DNA from: Tipula vernalis
Taxonomy: Eukaryota; Arthropoda; Insecta; Diptera; Tipulidae
Assembly (NCBI GenBank): GCA_958295665.1
Contig: OY282560.1
Coordinates: forward strand, 99,859,930-99,923,929
Direction: 5' to 3'
Length of the DNA stretch: 64,000 bases
Shown here: positions 13,210 through 26,300 of the stretch, in pieces
Layout: each line of letters begins with the position of its first letter
Numbering within the stretch: position 1 is the first letter of the stretch
Notes under the pieces: model-generated
Seen by the model: the letters and a program-made list of their open reading frames with translations, nothing else
What the model was told of the DNA's origin: nothing
Databases searched by the model: none
Position numbers and translations under genes: made by a program

Positions 13210-14488
13210 TATTAAGGATTCATGGTCTATAGTTCAGGTGATTTTCCATAATATCGAATTTTCTTCGAAATGTGTAGAAATATTCGAGCGATCTAAATGC
13301 TCGTTGGCATGACTATTACAGGTCTCAGCACCTATTGATAGAGGCATCAATCATCGAAATCGGAGCACAATTGCAGATTTTCGTTTTTTTATTATGAACT
13401 TATGGTCTATAGTTCAGGTGATTTTCCATAAAATTGAATTTTCTAAGAAATGTGTAGAAATATTCGAGCGATCTACTGATAGACTCATCAATCAACCAAA
13501 TCGGAACACAATTGCAGATTTTCGTTTTTTATTATGGATTCATGGTCTATAGTTCAGGTGATTTTCCATAATATCGAATTTTCTACGAAATGTGTAGAAA
13601 TATTCGAGCGATCTAACTGCCCGTTGGCATGACAATTACAGGTGTCAGCACCTATTGATAGAGGCATCAATCATCGAAATCGGAGCACAATTGCAGATTT
13701 TCGTTTTTTTATTATGAATTTATGGTCTATAGTTCAGGTGATTTTCCATAAAATTGAATTTTCTAAGAAATGTGTAGAAATATTCGAGCGATCTACTGAT
13801 AGAGTCATCAATCAACCAAATCGGAACATAATTGCAGATTTTCGTTTTTTATTATGGATTCATGGTCTATAGTTCAGGTGATTTTCCATAATATCGAATT
13901 TTCTACGAAATGTGTAGAAATATTCGAGCGATCTAACTGCCCGTTGGCATGACCATTACAGGTCTCAGCACCTATTGATAGAGGCATCAATCATCGAAAT
14001 CGGAGCACAGTTGCAGATTTTCGTATTATGAATTTATGGCCCATATTTCAGGTGATTTTCCATAAAATTGAATTTTCTAAGAGTGTAGAAATATTCGAGC
14101 GATCTACTGATAGAGTCATCAATCAACCAAATCGGAACATAATTGCAGATTTTCGTTTTTTATTATGGATTCATGATCTATACCTATATAGTTCAGGTGA
14201 TTTTCCATAAAATCGAATTTTCTGCGAAATGTGTAGAAATATTCGAGCGATTTAAATGCCCGTTGGCATGACAATTACAGGTCTCAGCACCTATTGATAG
14301 AGGCATCAATCATCGAAATCGGAGCACAATTGCAGATTTTTGTTTTTTTATTATGAATTTATGGTCTATAGTTCAGGTGATTTTCCATAAAATTGAATTT
14401 TATAAGAAATGTGTAGAAATATTCGAGCGATCTACTGATAGAGTCATCAATCAACCAAATCGGAACATAATTGCAGATTTTCGTTTTT
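13210..14488 (+). repeat. 1279 bp higher-order repeat, copy 2
   Basis: Second full copy, with the same private variants in the same order at +1279 bp. One difference I can see is GAGCACAGTTGC near 14003, against GAGCACAATTGC in copy 1. Almost no divergence means recent tandem duplication, or a possible assembly duplication. Confidence 0.94.
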
Positions 14489-15282
14489 TATTAAGGATTC
14501 ATGGTCTATAGTTCAGGTGATTTTCCATAATATCGAATTTTCTTCGAAATGTGTAGAAATATTCGAGCGATCTAAATGCTCGTTGGCATGACTATTACAG
14601 GTCTCAGCACCTATTGATAGAGGCATCAATCATCGAAATCGGAGCACAATTGCAGATTTTCGTTTTTTTATTATGAACTTATGGTCTATAGTTCAGGTGA
14701 TTTTCCATAAAATTGAATTTTCTAAGAAATGTGTAGAAATATTCGAGCGATCTACTGATAGACTCATCAATCAACCAAATCGGAACACAATTGCAGATTT
14801 TCGTTTTTTATTATGGATTCATGGTCTATAGTTCAGGTGATTTTCCATAATATCGAATTTTCTACGAAATGTGTAGAAATATTCGAGCGATCTAACTGCC
14901 CGTTGGCATGACAATTACAGGTGTCAGCACCTATTGATAGAGGCATCAATCATCGAAATCGGAGCACAATTGCAGATTTTCGTTTTTTTATTATGAATTT
15001 ATGGTCTATAGTTCAGGTGATTTTCCATAAAATTGAATTTTCTAAGAAATGTGTAGAAATATTCGAGCGATCTACTGATAGAGTCATCAATCAACCAAAT
15101 CGGAACATAATTGCAGATTTTCGTTTTTTATTATGGATTCATGGTCTATAGTTCAGGTGATTTTCCATAATATCGAATTTTCTACGAAATGTGTAGAAAT
15201 ATTCGAGCGATCTAACTGCCCGTTGGCATGACCATTACAGGTCTCAGCACCTATTGATAGAGGCATCAATCATCGAAATCGG
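14489..15282 (+). repeat. 1279 bp higher-order repeat, partial copy 3
   Basis: Third copy begins at TATTAAGGATTC and follows copies 1 and 2 for 794 bases. It then diverges at GGCGCACAATT (15281-15291), where the other copies have GGAGCACA and then a T-run deletion. The truncated last copy marks the edge of the local amplification. Confidence 0.92.
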
Positions 15283-18200
15283 CGCACAATTGCAGATTTT
15301 CGTTTTTTTATTATGAATTTATGGTCTATAGTTCAGGTGATTTTCCATAAAATTGAATTTTCTACGAAATGTGTAGAAATATTCGAGCGATCTACTGATA
15401 GAGTCATCAATCAACCAAATCGGAACACAATTGCAGATTTTCGTTCTTTATTATGGATTCATGGTCTGTAGTTCAGGTGATTTTCCATAATATCGAATTT
15501 TCTACGAAATGTGTAGAAATATTCGAGCGATCTAAATGCCCGTTGGCATGACAATTAAAGGTCTCAGCACCTATTGATAGAGGCATTAATCATCGAAATC
15601 GGAGCACAATTGCAGATTTTCGTTTTTTTATTATGAACTTATGGTCTATAGTTCAGGTGATTTTCCATAAAATTGAATTTTCTACGAAATGTGTAGAAAT
15701 ATTCGAGCGATCTACTGATAGAGGCATCAATTAACCAAATCGGAACATAATTGCAGATTTTCGTTTTTTATTATGGATTCATGGTCTATAGTTCAGGTGA
15801 TTTTCCATAATATCGAATTTTCTACGAAATGTGTAGAAATATTCGAGCGATCTAAATGCCCGTTGGCATGACAATTACAGGTGTCAGCACCTATTGATTG
15901 AGGCATCAATCATCGAAATCGGAGCACAATTGCAGATTTTCGTTTTTTTATTATGAATTTACGGTCTATAGTTCAGGTGATTTTCCATAAAATTGAATTT
16001 TCTAAGAAATGTGTAGAAATATTCGAGCGATCTACTGATAGAGTCATCAATCAACCAAATCGGAACACAATTGCAGATTTTCGTTTTTTATTATAGATTC
16101 ATGGTCTATAGTTCAGGTGATTTTCCATAATATCGAATTTTCTACGAAATGTGTAGAAATATTCGAGCGATCTAAATGCCCGTTGGCATGCCAATTACAG
16201 GTGTTAGCACCTATTGATAGAGGCATCAATCATCGAAATCGGAGCACAATTGCAGATTTTCGTTTTTTTATTATGAACTTATGGTCTATAGTTCAGGTGA
16301 TTTTCCATAAAATTGAATTTTCTACGAAATGTGTAGAAATATTCGAGCGATCTACTGATAGAGGCATCAATCAACCAAATCGGAACATAATTGCAGATTT
16401 TCGTTTTTTATTATGGATTCATGGTCTATAGTTCAGGTGATTTTCCATAATATCCAATTTTCCACGAAATGTGTAGAAATATTCGAACGATCTAAATGCC
16501 CGTTGGCATGCCAATTACAGGTGTCAGCACCTATTGATAGAGGCATCAATCATCGAAATCGGAGCACAATTGCAGATTTTCGTTTTTTTATTATGAATTT
16601 ATGGTCTATAGTTCAGGTGATTTTCCATAAAATTGAATTTTCTACGAAATGTGTAGAAATATTCGAGCGATCTACTGATAGAGGCATTAATCAACCAAAT
16701 CGGAACATAATTGCAGATTTTCGTTTTTTATTATGGATTCATGGTCTATAGTTCAGGTGAATTTCCATAATATCGAATTTTCTACGAAATGTGTAGAAAT
16801 ATTCCAGCGATCTAAATGCCCGTTGGCATGCCAATTACAGGTGTTAGCACCTATTGATAGAGGCATCAATCATCGAAATCGGAGCACAATTGCAGATTTT
16901 CGTTTTTTTATTATGAATTTATGGTCTATAGTTCAGGTGATTTTCCATAAAATTGAATTTACTAAGAAATGTGTAGAAATATTCGAGCGATCTACTGATA
17001 GAGTCATCAATCAACCAAATCGGAACACAATTGCAGACTTTCGTTCTTTATTATGGATTCATGGTCTATAGTTCAGGTGATTTTCCATAATATCGAATTT
17101 TCTACGAAATGTGTAGAAATATTCGAGCGATCTAAATGCCCGTTGGCATGACAATTACAGGTCTCAGCACCTATTGATAGAGGCATCAATCATCGAAATC
17201 GGAGCACAATTGCAGATTTTCGTTTTTTTATTATGAACTTATGGTCTATAGTTCAGGTGATTTTCCATAAAATTGAATTTTCTATGAAATGTGTAGAAAT
17301 ATTCGAGCGATCTACTGATAGAGGCATCAATCAATCAAATCGGAACACAATTGCAGATTTTCGTTTTTTATTATGGATTCATGGTCTATAGTTCAGGTGA
17401 ATTTCCATAATATCGAATTTTCTACGAAATGTGTAGAAATATTCGAGCGATCTAAATGCCCGTTGGCATGACAATTACAGGTGTCAGCACCTATTGATAG
17501 AGGCATCAATCATCGAAATCGGAGCACAATTTCAGATTTTCGTTTTTTTATTATGAACTTGTGGTCTATAGTTCAGGTGATTTTCCATAAAATTGAATTT
17601 TCTACGAAATGTGTAGAAATATTCGAGCGATTTACTGATAGAGGCATCAATCAACCAAATCGGAACACAATTGCAGATTTTCGTTTTTTATTATGGATTC
17701 ATGGTCTATAGTTAAGGTGATTTTCCATAAAATTGAATTTTCTACGAAATGTGTAGAAATATTCAAGCGATTTAAATGCCCGTTGACATGACAATTACAG
17801 GTCTCAGCACCTATTGATTGAGGCATCAATCATCGAAATTGGAGCACAATTGCAGATTTTCGTTTTTTTATTATGAATTTATGATCTATAGTTCAGGTGA
17901 TTTTCCATAAAATTGAATTTTCTACGAAATGTGTAGAAATATTCGAGCGATCTAAATGCCCGTTGGCATGACAATTACAGGTCTCAACACCTATTGATAG
18001 AGGCATCAATCATCGAAATCGGAGCACAATTGCAGATTTTCGTTTTTTATTATTAATTTATGGTCTATAGTTCAGGTGATTTTCCATAAAATTGAATTTC
18101 TATGAAATGTGTAGAAATATTCGAGCGATCTACTGCTAGAGTCATCAATTAACCAAATCGGAACACAATTGCAGATTTTCGTTTTTTATTATGGATTCAT

Positions 18201-18540
18201 GGTCAGGTGATTAGTTCAGGTGATTTTCCCTAAAATTGAATTTTCTACGAAATGTGTAGAAATATTCGATCGATCTAAATGCCCGTTGGCATGACAATTA
18301 CAGGTCTCAGCACCTATTGATAGAGGCATCAATCATCGAAATCGGAGCCCAATTGCAGATTTTCGTTTTTTTATTATGAATTTATGGTCTATAGTTCAGG
18401 TGATTTTCCATAAAATTGAATTTTCTACGAAATGTGTAGAAATATTCGAGCGATCTAAATGCCCGTTGACATGACAATTACAGGTCTCAGCACCTATTGA
18501 TTCAGGCATCAATCATCGAAATTGGAGCACAATTGCAGAT
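15283..18540 (+). repeat. Region 4: S+L dimers with CATGCC block variant
   Basis: Dimers of 320 bp continue. S monomers now often read CTGATAGAGGCATC and CTACGAAATG like L. Several L blocks read GGCATGCCAATTACAG with GTGTTAGC or GTGTCAGC, replacing the usual TGA stop triplet by TGC. From about 17700 onward most L monomers have the S-type head ATAAAATTG. The S2 short type with a GGTCAGGTGATTAG joint appears at 18201. The block 15888-18540 is repeated at 19671-22010. Confidence 0.9.
18201..18225 (+). repeat. S2 joint GGTCAGGTGATTAGTTCAGG, first of seven copies
   Basis: At this monomer boundary the usual GGTCTATAGTTCAGG is replaced by GGTCAGGTGATTAGTTCAGG, as if CAGGTGATT had been copied into the joint. 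Other copies start at 21669, 24222, 25226, 26516, 27695 and 32136; those at 24222 and 32136 read GGTAATTAG. Most follow the short type reading GAATTTCTATG and CTGCTAGAGTCAT. One event seems to have been spread by later duplications across 14 kb. Confidence 0.88.
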
Positions 18541-19670
18541 TTTCGTTTTTTTATTATGAATTTATGATCTATAGTTCAGGTGATTTTCCATAAAATTGAA
18601 TTTTCTACGAAATGTGTAGAAATATTCGAGCGATATAAATGCCCGTTGGCATGACAATTACAGGTCTCAGCACCTATTGATAGAGGCATCAATCATCCAA
18701 ATCGGAGCCCAATTGCAGATTTTCGTTTTTTTATTATGAATTTATGGTCTATAGTTCAGGTGATTTTCCATAAAATTGAATTTTCTACGAAATGTGTAGA
18801 AATATTCAAACGATCTACTGATAGAGGCATCAATCAACCAAATCGGAACACAATTGCAGATTTTCGTTTTTTATTATGGATTCATGGTCTATAGTTCAGG
18901 TGATTTTCCATAAAATTGAATTTTCTACGAAATGTGTAGAAATATTCCAGCGATCTAAATGCCCGTTGGCATGCCAATTACAGGTGTTAGCACCTATTGA
19001 TAGAGGCATCAATCATCGAAATCGGAGCACAATTGCAGATTTTCGTTTTTTTATTATGAATTTATGGTTTATAGTTCAGGTGATTTTCCATAAAATTGAA
19101 TTTTATAAGAAATCTGTAGAAATATTCGAGCGATCTACTGATAGAGTCATCAATCAACCAAATCGGAGCACAATTGCAGATTTTCGTTTTTTATTATGGA
19201 TTCATGGTCTATAGTTCAGGTGATTTACCATAAAATCGAATTTTCTACGAAATGTGTAGAAATAGTCAAGCGATCTAAATGCCCGTTGGCATGACAATTA
19301 CAGGTCTCAGCACCTATTGATAGAGGCATCAATCATCGAAATCGGAGCACAATTGCAGATTTTCGTTTTTTTATTATGAATTTATGGTCTATAGTTCAGG
19401 TGATTTTCCATAAAATTGAATTTTCTACGAAATGTGTAGAAATATTCGAGCGATCTAAATGCCCGTTGGCATGACAATTACAGGTCTCAGCACCTATTGA
19501 TAGAGGCATCAATCATCGAAATCGGAGCCCAATTGCAGATTTTCGTTTTTTTATTATGGATTCATGGTCTATAGTTCAGGTGATTTTCCATAAAATTGAA
19601 TTTTCTACGAAATGTGTAGAAATATTCGAGCGATCTAAATGCCCGTTGGCATGACAATTACAGGTCTCAG
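18541..19670 (+). repeat. Region 5: mostly long monomers with hybrid heads
   Basis: Mainly 179-180 bp monomers whose head is ATAAAATTG. Short monomers occur near 18820 and 19140, and one TTACC/TAGTCAAGCG L variant lies near 19224. GAGCCCAATTGC replaces GAGCACAATTGC in several units; the earliest case I found is at 18346, and I found none to its left. The region sits between the two copies of the 3.5-3.8 kb segmental duplication. Confidence 0.85.
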
Positions 19671-22010
19671 CACCTATTGATTGAGGCATCAATCATCGAA
19701 ATCGGAGCACAATTGCAGATTTTCGTTTTTTTATTATGAATTTATGGTCTATAGTTCAGGTGATTTTCCATAAAATTGAATTTTCTAAGAAATGTGTAGA
19801 AATATTCGAGCGATCTACTGATAGAGTCATCAATCAACCAAATCGGAACACAATTGCAGATTTTCGTTTTTTATTATAGATTCATGGTCTATAGTTCAGG
19901 TGATTTTCCATAATATCGAATTTTCTACGAAATGTGTAGAAATATTCGAGCGATCTAAATGCCCGTTGGCATGCCAATTACAGGTGTTAGCACCTATTGA
20001 TAGAGGCATCAATCATCGAAATCGGAGCACAATTGCAGATTTTCGTTTTTTTATTATGAACTTATGGTCTATAGTTCAGGTGATTTTCCATAAAATTGAA
20101 TTTTCTACGAAATGTGTAGAAATATTCGAGCGATCTACTGATAGAGGCATCAATTAACCAAATCGGAACATAATTGCAGATTTTCGTTTTTTATTATGGA
20201 TTCATGGTCTATAGTTCAGGTGATTTTCCATAATATCCAATTTTCCACGAAATGTGTAGAAATATTCGAGCGATCTAAATGCCCGTTGGCATGCCAATTA
20301 CAGGTGTTAGCACCTATTGATAGAGGCATCAATCATCGAAATCGGAGCACAATTGCAGATTTTCGTTTTTTTATTATGAACTTATGGTCTATAGTTCAGG
20401 TGATTTTCCATAAAATTGAATTTTCTACGAAATGTGTAGAAATATTCGAGCGATCTACTGATAGAGGCATCAATCAACCAAATCGGAACATAATTGCAGA
20501 TTTTCGTTTTTTATTATGGATTCATGGTCTATAGTTCAGGTGATTTTCCATAATATCTATCGAATTTTCTATGAAATGTGTAGAAATATTCGAGCGATCT
20601 AAATGCCCGTTGGCATGACAATTACAGGTCTCAGCACCTATTGATAGAGGCATCAATCATCGAAATCGGAGCACAATTGCAGATTTTCGTTTTTTTATTA
20701 TGAACTTATGGTCTATAGTTCAGGTGATTTTCCATAAAATTGAATTTTCTATGAAATGTGTAGAAATATTCGAGCGATCTACTGATAGAGGCATCAATCA
20801 ACCAAATCGGAACACAATTGCAGATTTTCGTTTTTTATTATGGATTCATGGTCTATAGTTCAGGTGAATTTCCATAATATCGAATTTTCTACGAAATGTG
20901 TAGAAAGATTCGAGCGATCTAAATGGCCGTTGGCATGACAATTACAGGTGTCAGCACCTATTGATAGAGGCATCAATCATCGAAATCGGAGCACAATTGC
21001 AGATTTTCGTTTTTTTATTATGAACTTATGGTCTATAGTTCAGGTGATTTTCCATAAAATTGAATTTTCTACGAAATGTGTAGAAATATTCGAGCGATCT
21101 ACTGATAGAGGCATCAATCAACCAAATCGGAACACAATTGCAGATTTTCGTTTTTTATTATGGATTCATGGTCTATAGTTCAGGTGATTTTCCATAAAAT
21201 TGAATTTTCTACGAAATGTGTAGAAATATTCAAGCGATTTAAATGCCCGTTGACATGACAATTACAGGTCTCAGCACCTATTGATTGAGGCATCAATCAT
21301 CGAAATTGGAGCACAATTGCAGATTTTCGTTTTTTTATTATGAATTTATGATCTATAGTTCAGGTGATTTTCCATAAAATTGAATTTTCTACGAAATGTG
21401 TAGAAATATTCAAGCGATTTAAATGCCCGTTGACATGACAATTACAGGTCTCAGCACCTATTGATTGAGGCATCAATCATCGAAATTGGAGCACAATTGC
21501 AGATTTTCGTTTTTTTATTATGAATTTATGATCTATAGTTCAGGTGATTTTCCATAAAATTGAATTTCTATGAAATGTGTAGAAATATTCGAGCGATCTA
21601 CTGCTAGAGTCATCAGTTAACCAAATCGGAACACAATTGCAGATTTTCGTTTTTTATTATGGATTCATGGTCAGGTGATTAGTTCAGGTGATTTTCCATA
21701 AAATTGAATTTTCTACGAAATGTGTAGAAATATTCGAGCGATCTAAATGCCCGTTGGCATGACAATTACAGGTCTCAGCACCTATTGATAGAGGCATCAA
21801 TCATCGAAATCGGAGCCCAATTGCAGATTTTCGTTTTTTTATTATGAATTTATGATCTATAGTTCAGGTGATTTTCCATAAAATTGAATTTTCTACGAAA
21901 TGTGTAGAAATATTCAAGCGATCTAAATGCCCGTTGACATGACAATTACAGGTCTCAGCACCTATTGATTCAGGCATCAATCATCGAAATTGGAGCACAA
22001 TTGCAGATTT
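19671..22010 (+). repeat. Region 6: second copy of 15888-18540 with one dimer missing
   Basis: Starting at CACCTATTGATTGAGG (19671) it matches 15888 onward at +3783 bp, then at +3467 bp. The shift of 316 equals loss of one 320 bp dimer plus a four-base gain (ATATCTATCG near 20552). Matching continues through the S2 joint (18201 and 21669) to TTGATTCAGG (18497 and 21965). This copy has an extra tandem 180 bp unit reading CAAGCGATTTAAATG at 21231-21590. Confidence 0.88.
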
Positions 22011-25000
22011 TCGTTTTTTTATTATGAATTTATGGTCTATAGTTCAGGTGATTTTCCATAAAATTGAATTTTATAAGAAATGTGTAGCAATATTCGAGCG
22101 ATCTACTGATAGAGTCATCAATCGACCAAATCGGAACATAATTGCAGATTTTCGTTTTTTTATTATGGATTCATGGTCTATAGTTCAGGTGATTTTCCAT
22201 AATATCAAATTTTCTATGGAATGTGTAGAAATATTCGAGCGATCTAAATGCCCGTTGGCATGACAATTACAGGTCTCAGCACCTATTGATAGAGGCATCA
22301 ATCATCGAAATCGGAGCACAATTGCAGATTTTCGTTTTTTTATTATGAATTTATGGTCTATAGTTCAGGTGATTTTCCATAAAATTGAATTTTATAAGAA
22401 ATGTGTAGCAATATTTGAGCGATCTACTGATAGAGTCATCAATCAACCAAATCGGAGCACAATTGCAGATTTTCGTTTTTTATTATGGATTCATGGTCTA
22501 TAGTTCAGGTGATTTACCATAAAATCGAATTTTCTACGAAATGTGTAGAAATATTCGAGCGATCTACTGATAGAGTCATCAATCGACCAAATCGGAACAT
22601 AATTGCAGATTTTCGTTTTTTATTATGGATTCATGGTCTATAGTTCAGGTGATTTTCCATAATATCGAATTTTCTATGGAATGTGTAGAAATATTCGAGC
22701 GATCTAAATGCCCGTTGGCATGACAATTACAGGTGTCAGCACCTATTGATAGAGGCATCAATCAACGAAATCGGAGCACAATTGCAGATTTTCGTTTTTT
22801 TATTATGAATTTATGGTCTATAGTTCAGGTGATTTTCCATAAAATTGAATTTTTTAAGAAATGTGTAGAAATATTCGAGCGATCTACTGATAGAGTCATC
22901 AATCAACCAAATCGGAACACATTTGCAAATTTTCGTTTTTTATTATGGATTCATGGTCTATAGTTCAGGTGATTTTCCATAATATCGAATTTTCTACGAA
23001 ATGTGTAGAAATATTCGAGCGATCTACTGATAGAGTCATCAATCAACCAAATCGGAGCACAATTGCAGATTTTCGTTTTTTATTATGGATTCATGGTCTA
23101 TAGTTCAGGTGATTTACCATAAAATCGAATTTTCTACGAAATGTGTAGAAATAGTGAAGCGATCTAAATGCCCGTTGGCATGACAATTACAGGTCTCAGC
23201 ACCTATTGATAGAGGCATCAATCATCGAAATCGGAGCACAATTGCAGATTTTCGTTTTTTTATTATGAATTTATGGTCTATAGTTCAGGTGATTTTCCAT
23301 AAAATTGAATTTTCTACGAAATGTGTAGAAATATTCGAGCGATCTAAATGCCCGTTGGCATGACAATTACAGGTCTCAGCACCTATTGATAGAGGCATCA
23401 ATCATCGAAATCGGAGCCCAATTGCAGATTTTCGTTTTTTTATTATGGATTCATGGTCTATAGTTCAGGTGATTTTCCATAAAATTGAATTTTCTACGAA
23501 ATGTGTAGAAATATTCGAGCGATCTAAATGCCATGGATTCATGGTCTATAGTTCAGGTGATTTTCCATAAAATTGAATTTTCTTCGAAATGTATAGAATC
23601 ATTCGAGCGATCTAAATGCCCGTTGGCATGACAATTACAGGTCTCAGCACCTATTGATAGAGGCATCAATCATCGAAATCGGAGCACAATTGCAGATTTT
23701 CGATTTTTTATTATGAATTTATGGTCTATAGTTCAGGTGATTTTCCATAAAATTGAATTTTCTACGAAATGTGTAGAAATATTCGAGCGATCTAAATGCC
23801 CGTTGGCATGACAATTACAGGTCTCAGCACCTATTGATAGAGGCATCAATCATCGAAATCAGAGCCCAATTGCAGATTTTCGTTTTTTTATTATGGATTC
23901 ATGGTCTATAGTTCAGGTGATTTTCCATAAAATTGAATTTTCTTCGAAATGTATAGAAACATTCGAGCGATCTAAATGCCCGTTGGCATGACAATTACAG
24001 GTCTCAGCACCTATTGATAGAGGCATCAATCATCGAAATCGGAGCACAATTGCAGATTTTCGTTTTTTTATTATGAATTTATGGTCTATAGTTCAGGTGA
24101 TTTTCCATAAAATTGAATTTCTATGAAATGTGTAGAAATATTCGAGCGATCTACTGCTAGAGTCATCAATTAACCAAATCGGAACACAATTGCAGATTTT
24201 CGTTTTTTATTATGGATTCATGGTCAGGTAATTAGTTCAGGTGATTTTCCATAAAATTGAATTTTCTACGAAATGTGTAGAAATATTCGAGCGATCTAAA
24301 TGCCCGTTGGCATGACAATTACAGGTCTCAGCACCTATTGATAGAGGTATCAATCATCGAAATCGGAGCCCAATTGCAGATTTTCGTTTTTTATTATGAA
24401 TTTATGGTCTATAGTTCAGGTGATTTTCCATAAAATTGAATTTTCTACGAAATGTGTAGAAATATTCAAGCGATCTAAATGCTCGTTGACATGACAATTA
24501 CAGGTCTCAGCACCTATTGATTCAGGCATCAATCATCGAAATTGGAGCACAATTGCAGATTTTCGTTTTTTTATTATGAATTTATGATCTATAGTTCAGG
24601 TGATTTTCCATAAAATTGAATTTTCTACGAAATGTGTAGAAATATTCGAGCGATCTAAATGCCCGTTGGCATGACAATTACAGGTCTCAGCACCTATTGA
24701 TAGAGACATCAATCATCGAAATCGGAGCCCAATTGCAGATTTTCGTTTTTTTATTATGAATTTAAGGTCTATAGTTCAGGTGATTTTCCATAAAATTGAA
24801 ATTTCTACGAAATGTGTAGAAATATTCGAGCGATCTACTGCTAGAGTCATTAATCATCGAAATCGGAGCACAATTGCAGATTTTCGTTTTTTTATTATGG
24901 ATTCATGGTCTATAGTTCAGGTGATTTTCCATAATATCGAATTTTCTATGGAATGTGTAGAAATATTCGAGCGATCTAACTGCCCGTTGGCATGACAATT

Positions 25001-26300
25001 ACAGGTCTCAGCACCTATTGATAGAGGCATCAATCATCGAAATCGGAGCACAATTGCAGATTTTCGTTTTTTTATTATGAATTTATGGTCTATAGTTCAG
25101 GTGATTTTCCATAAAATTGAATTTCTATGACATGTGTAGAAATATTCGAGCGATCTACTGCTAGAGTCATCAATTAACCAAATCGGAACACAATTGCAGA
25201 TTTTCGTTTTTTATTATGGATTCATGGTCAGGTGATTAGTTCAGGTGATTTTCCATAAAATTGAATTTTCTACGAAATGTGTAGAAATATTCGAGCGATC
25301 TAAATGCCCGTTGGCATGACAATTACAGGTCTCAGCACCTATTGATAGAGGCATCAATCATCGAAATCGGAGCCCAATTGCAGATTTTCGTTTTTTTATT
25401 ATGAATTTAAGGTCTATAGTTCAGGTGATTTTCCATAAAATTGAAATTTCTACGAAATGTGTAGAAATATTCGAGCGATCTACTGCTAGATTCATTAATC
25501 ATCGAAATCGGAGCACAATTGCAGATTTTCGTTTTTTTATTATGGATTCATGGTCTATAGTTCAGGTGATTTTCCATAATATCGAATTTTCTATGGAATG
25601 TGTAGAAATATTCGAGCGATCTAACTGCCCGTTGGCATGACAATTACAGGTCTCAGCACCTATTGATAGAGGCATCAATCATCGAAATCGGAGCACAATT
25701 GCAGATTTTCATTTTTTTATTATGAACTTATGGTCTATAGTTCAGGTGATTTTCCATAAAATTGAATTTTATAAGAAATGTGTAGCAATATTCGAGCGAT
25801 CTACTGATAGAGTCATCAATCAACCAAATCGGAACATAATTGCAGATTTTCGTTTTTTATTATGGATTCATGGTCTATATATAGTTCAGGTGATTTTCCA
25901 TAAAATTGAATTTTCTATGAAATGTGTAGAAATATTCGAGCGATCTAAATGCCGGTTGGCATGACAATTACAGGTGTCAGCACCTATTGATAGAGGCATC
26001 AATCAACGAAATCGGAGCACAATTGCAGATTTTCGTTTTTTTATTAGGAATTTTTGGTCTATAGTTCAGGTGATTTTCCATAAAATTGAATTTTTTAAGA
26101 AATGTGTAGAAATATTCGAGCGATCTACTGATAGAGTCATCAATCAACCAAATCGGAACACATTTGCAAATTTTCGTTTTTTATTATGGATTCATGGTCT
26201 ATAGTTCAGGTGATTTTCCATAATATCGAATTTTCTACGAAATGTGTAGAAATATTCGAGCGATCTAAATGCCCGTTGCCATGAACATTACAGGTCTCAG
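22011..26300 (+). repeat. Region 7: mosaic of old L, hybrid L, S and S2 monomers
   Basis: Several monomer kinds are interleaved: S with TTATAAG and GTAGCAATATT (22070, 22390, 25770), L with CTATGGAATG (22213, 22674, 24947, 25591), TTACC L variants (22514, 23114) and S2 units with the GGTCAGG joint (24222, 25226). The last monomer I see with the old L head ATAATATCG is near 26221. Runs reading GAATTTAAGGTCTATAG with GAAATTTCTACG start at 24756 and 25401, 645 bp apart. No gene is seen. Confidence 0.86.
23464..23551 (+). repeat. Truncated L monomer (88 bp)
   Basis: The monomer runs to GATCTAAATGCC and then jumps to ATGGATTCATGG, so 88 bp separate successive TTCAGGTG starts instead of 179. About 91 bp are lost, including most of the 39 bp block. 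The joint shares the bases ATG, consistent with a short-homology deletion. I saw no second copy. Confidence 0.85.

Noticed and set aside
16413..17071. Overlapping open reading frames of 100-112 codons on the plus strand, including 858-1160 and 18876-19214
   Set aside because: They are the repeat unit read in one frame. The same peptide words recur dozens of times, successive frames overlap at ATGGATTCATGGTC, they end at the next in-phase stop of the monomer, and no start context, introns or selection pattern supports coding.
17647..17829. Minus-strand open frame of 60 codons
   Set aside because: It lies entirely in satellite units and exists through chance loss of a stop in two variants; no sign of coding.
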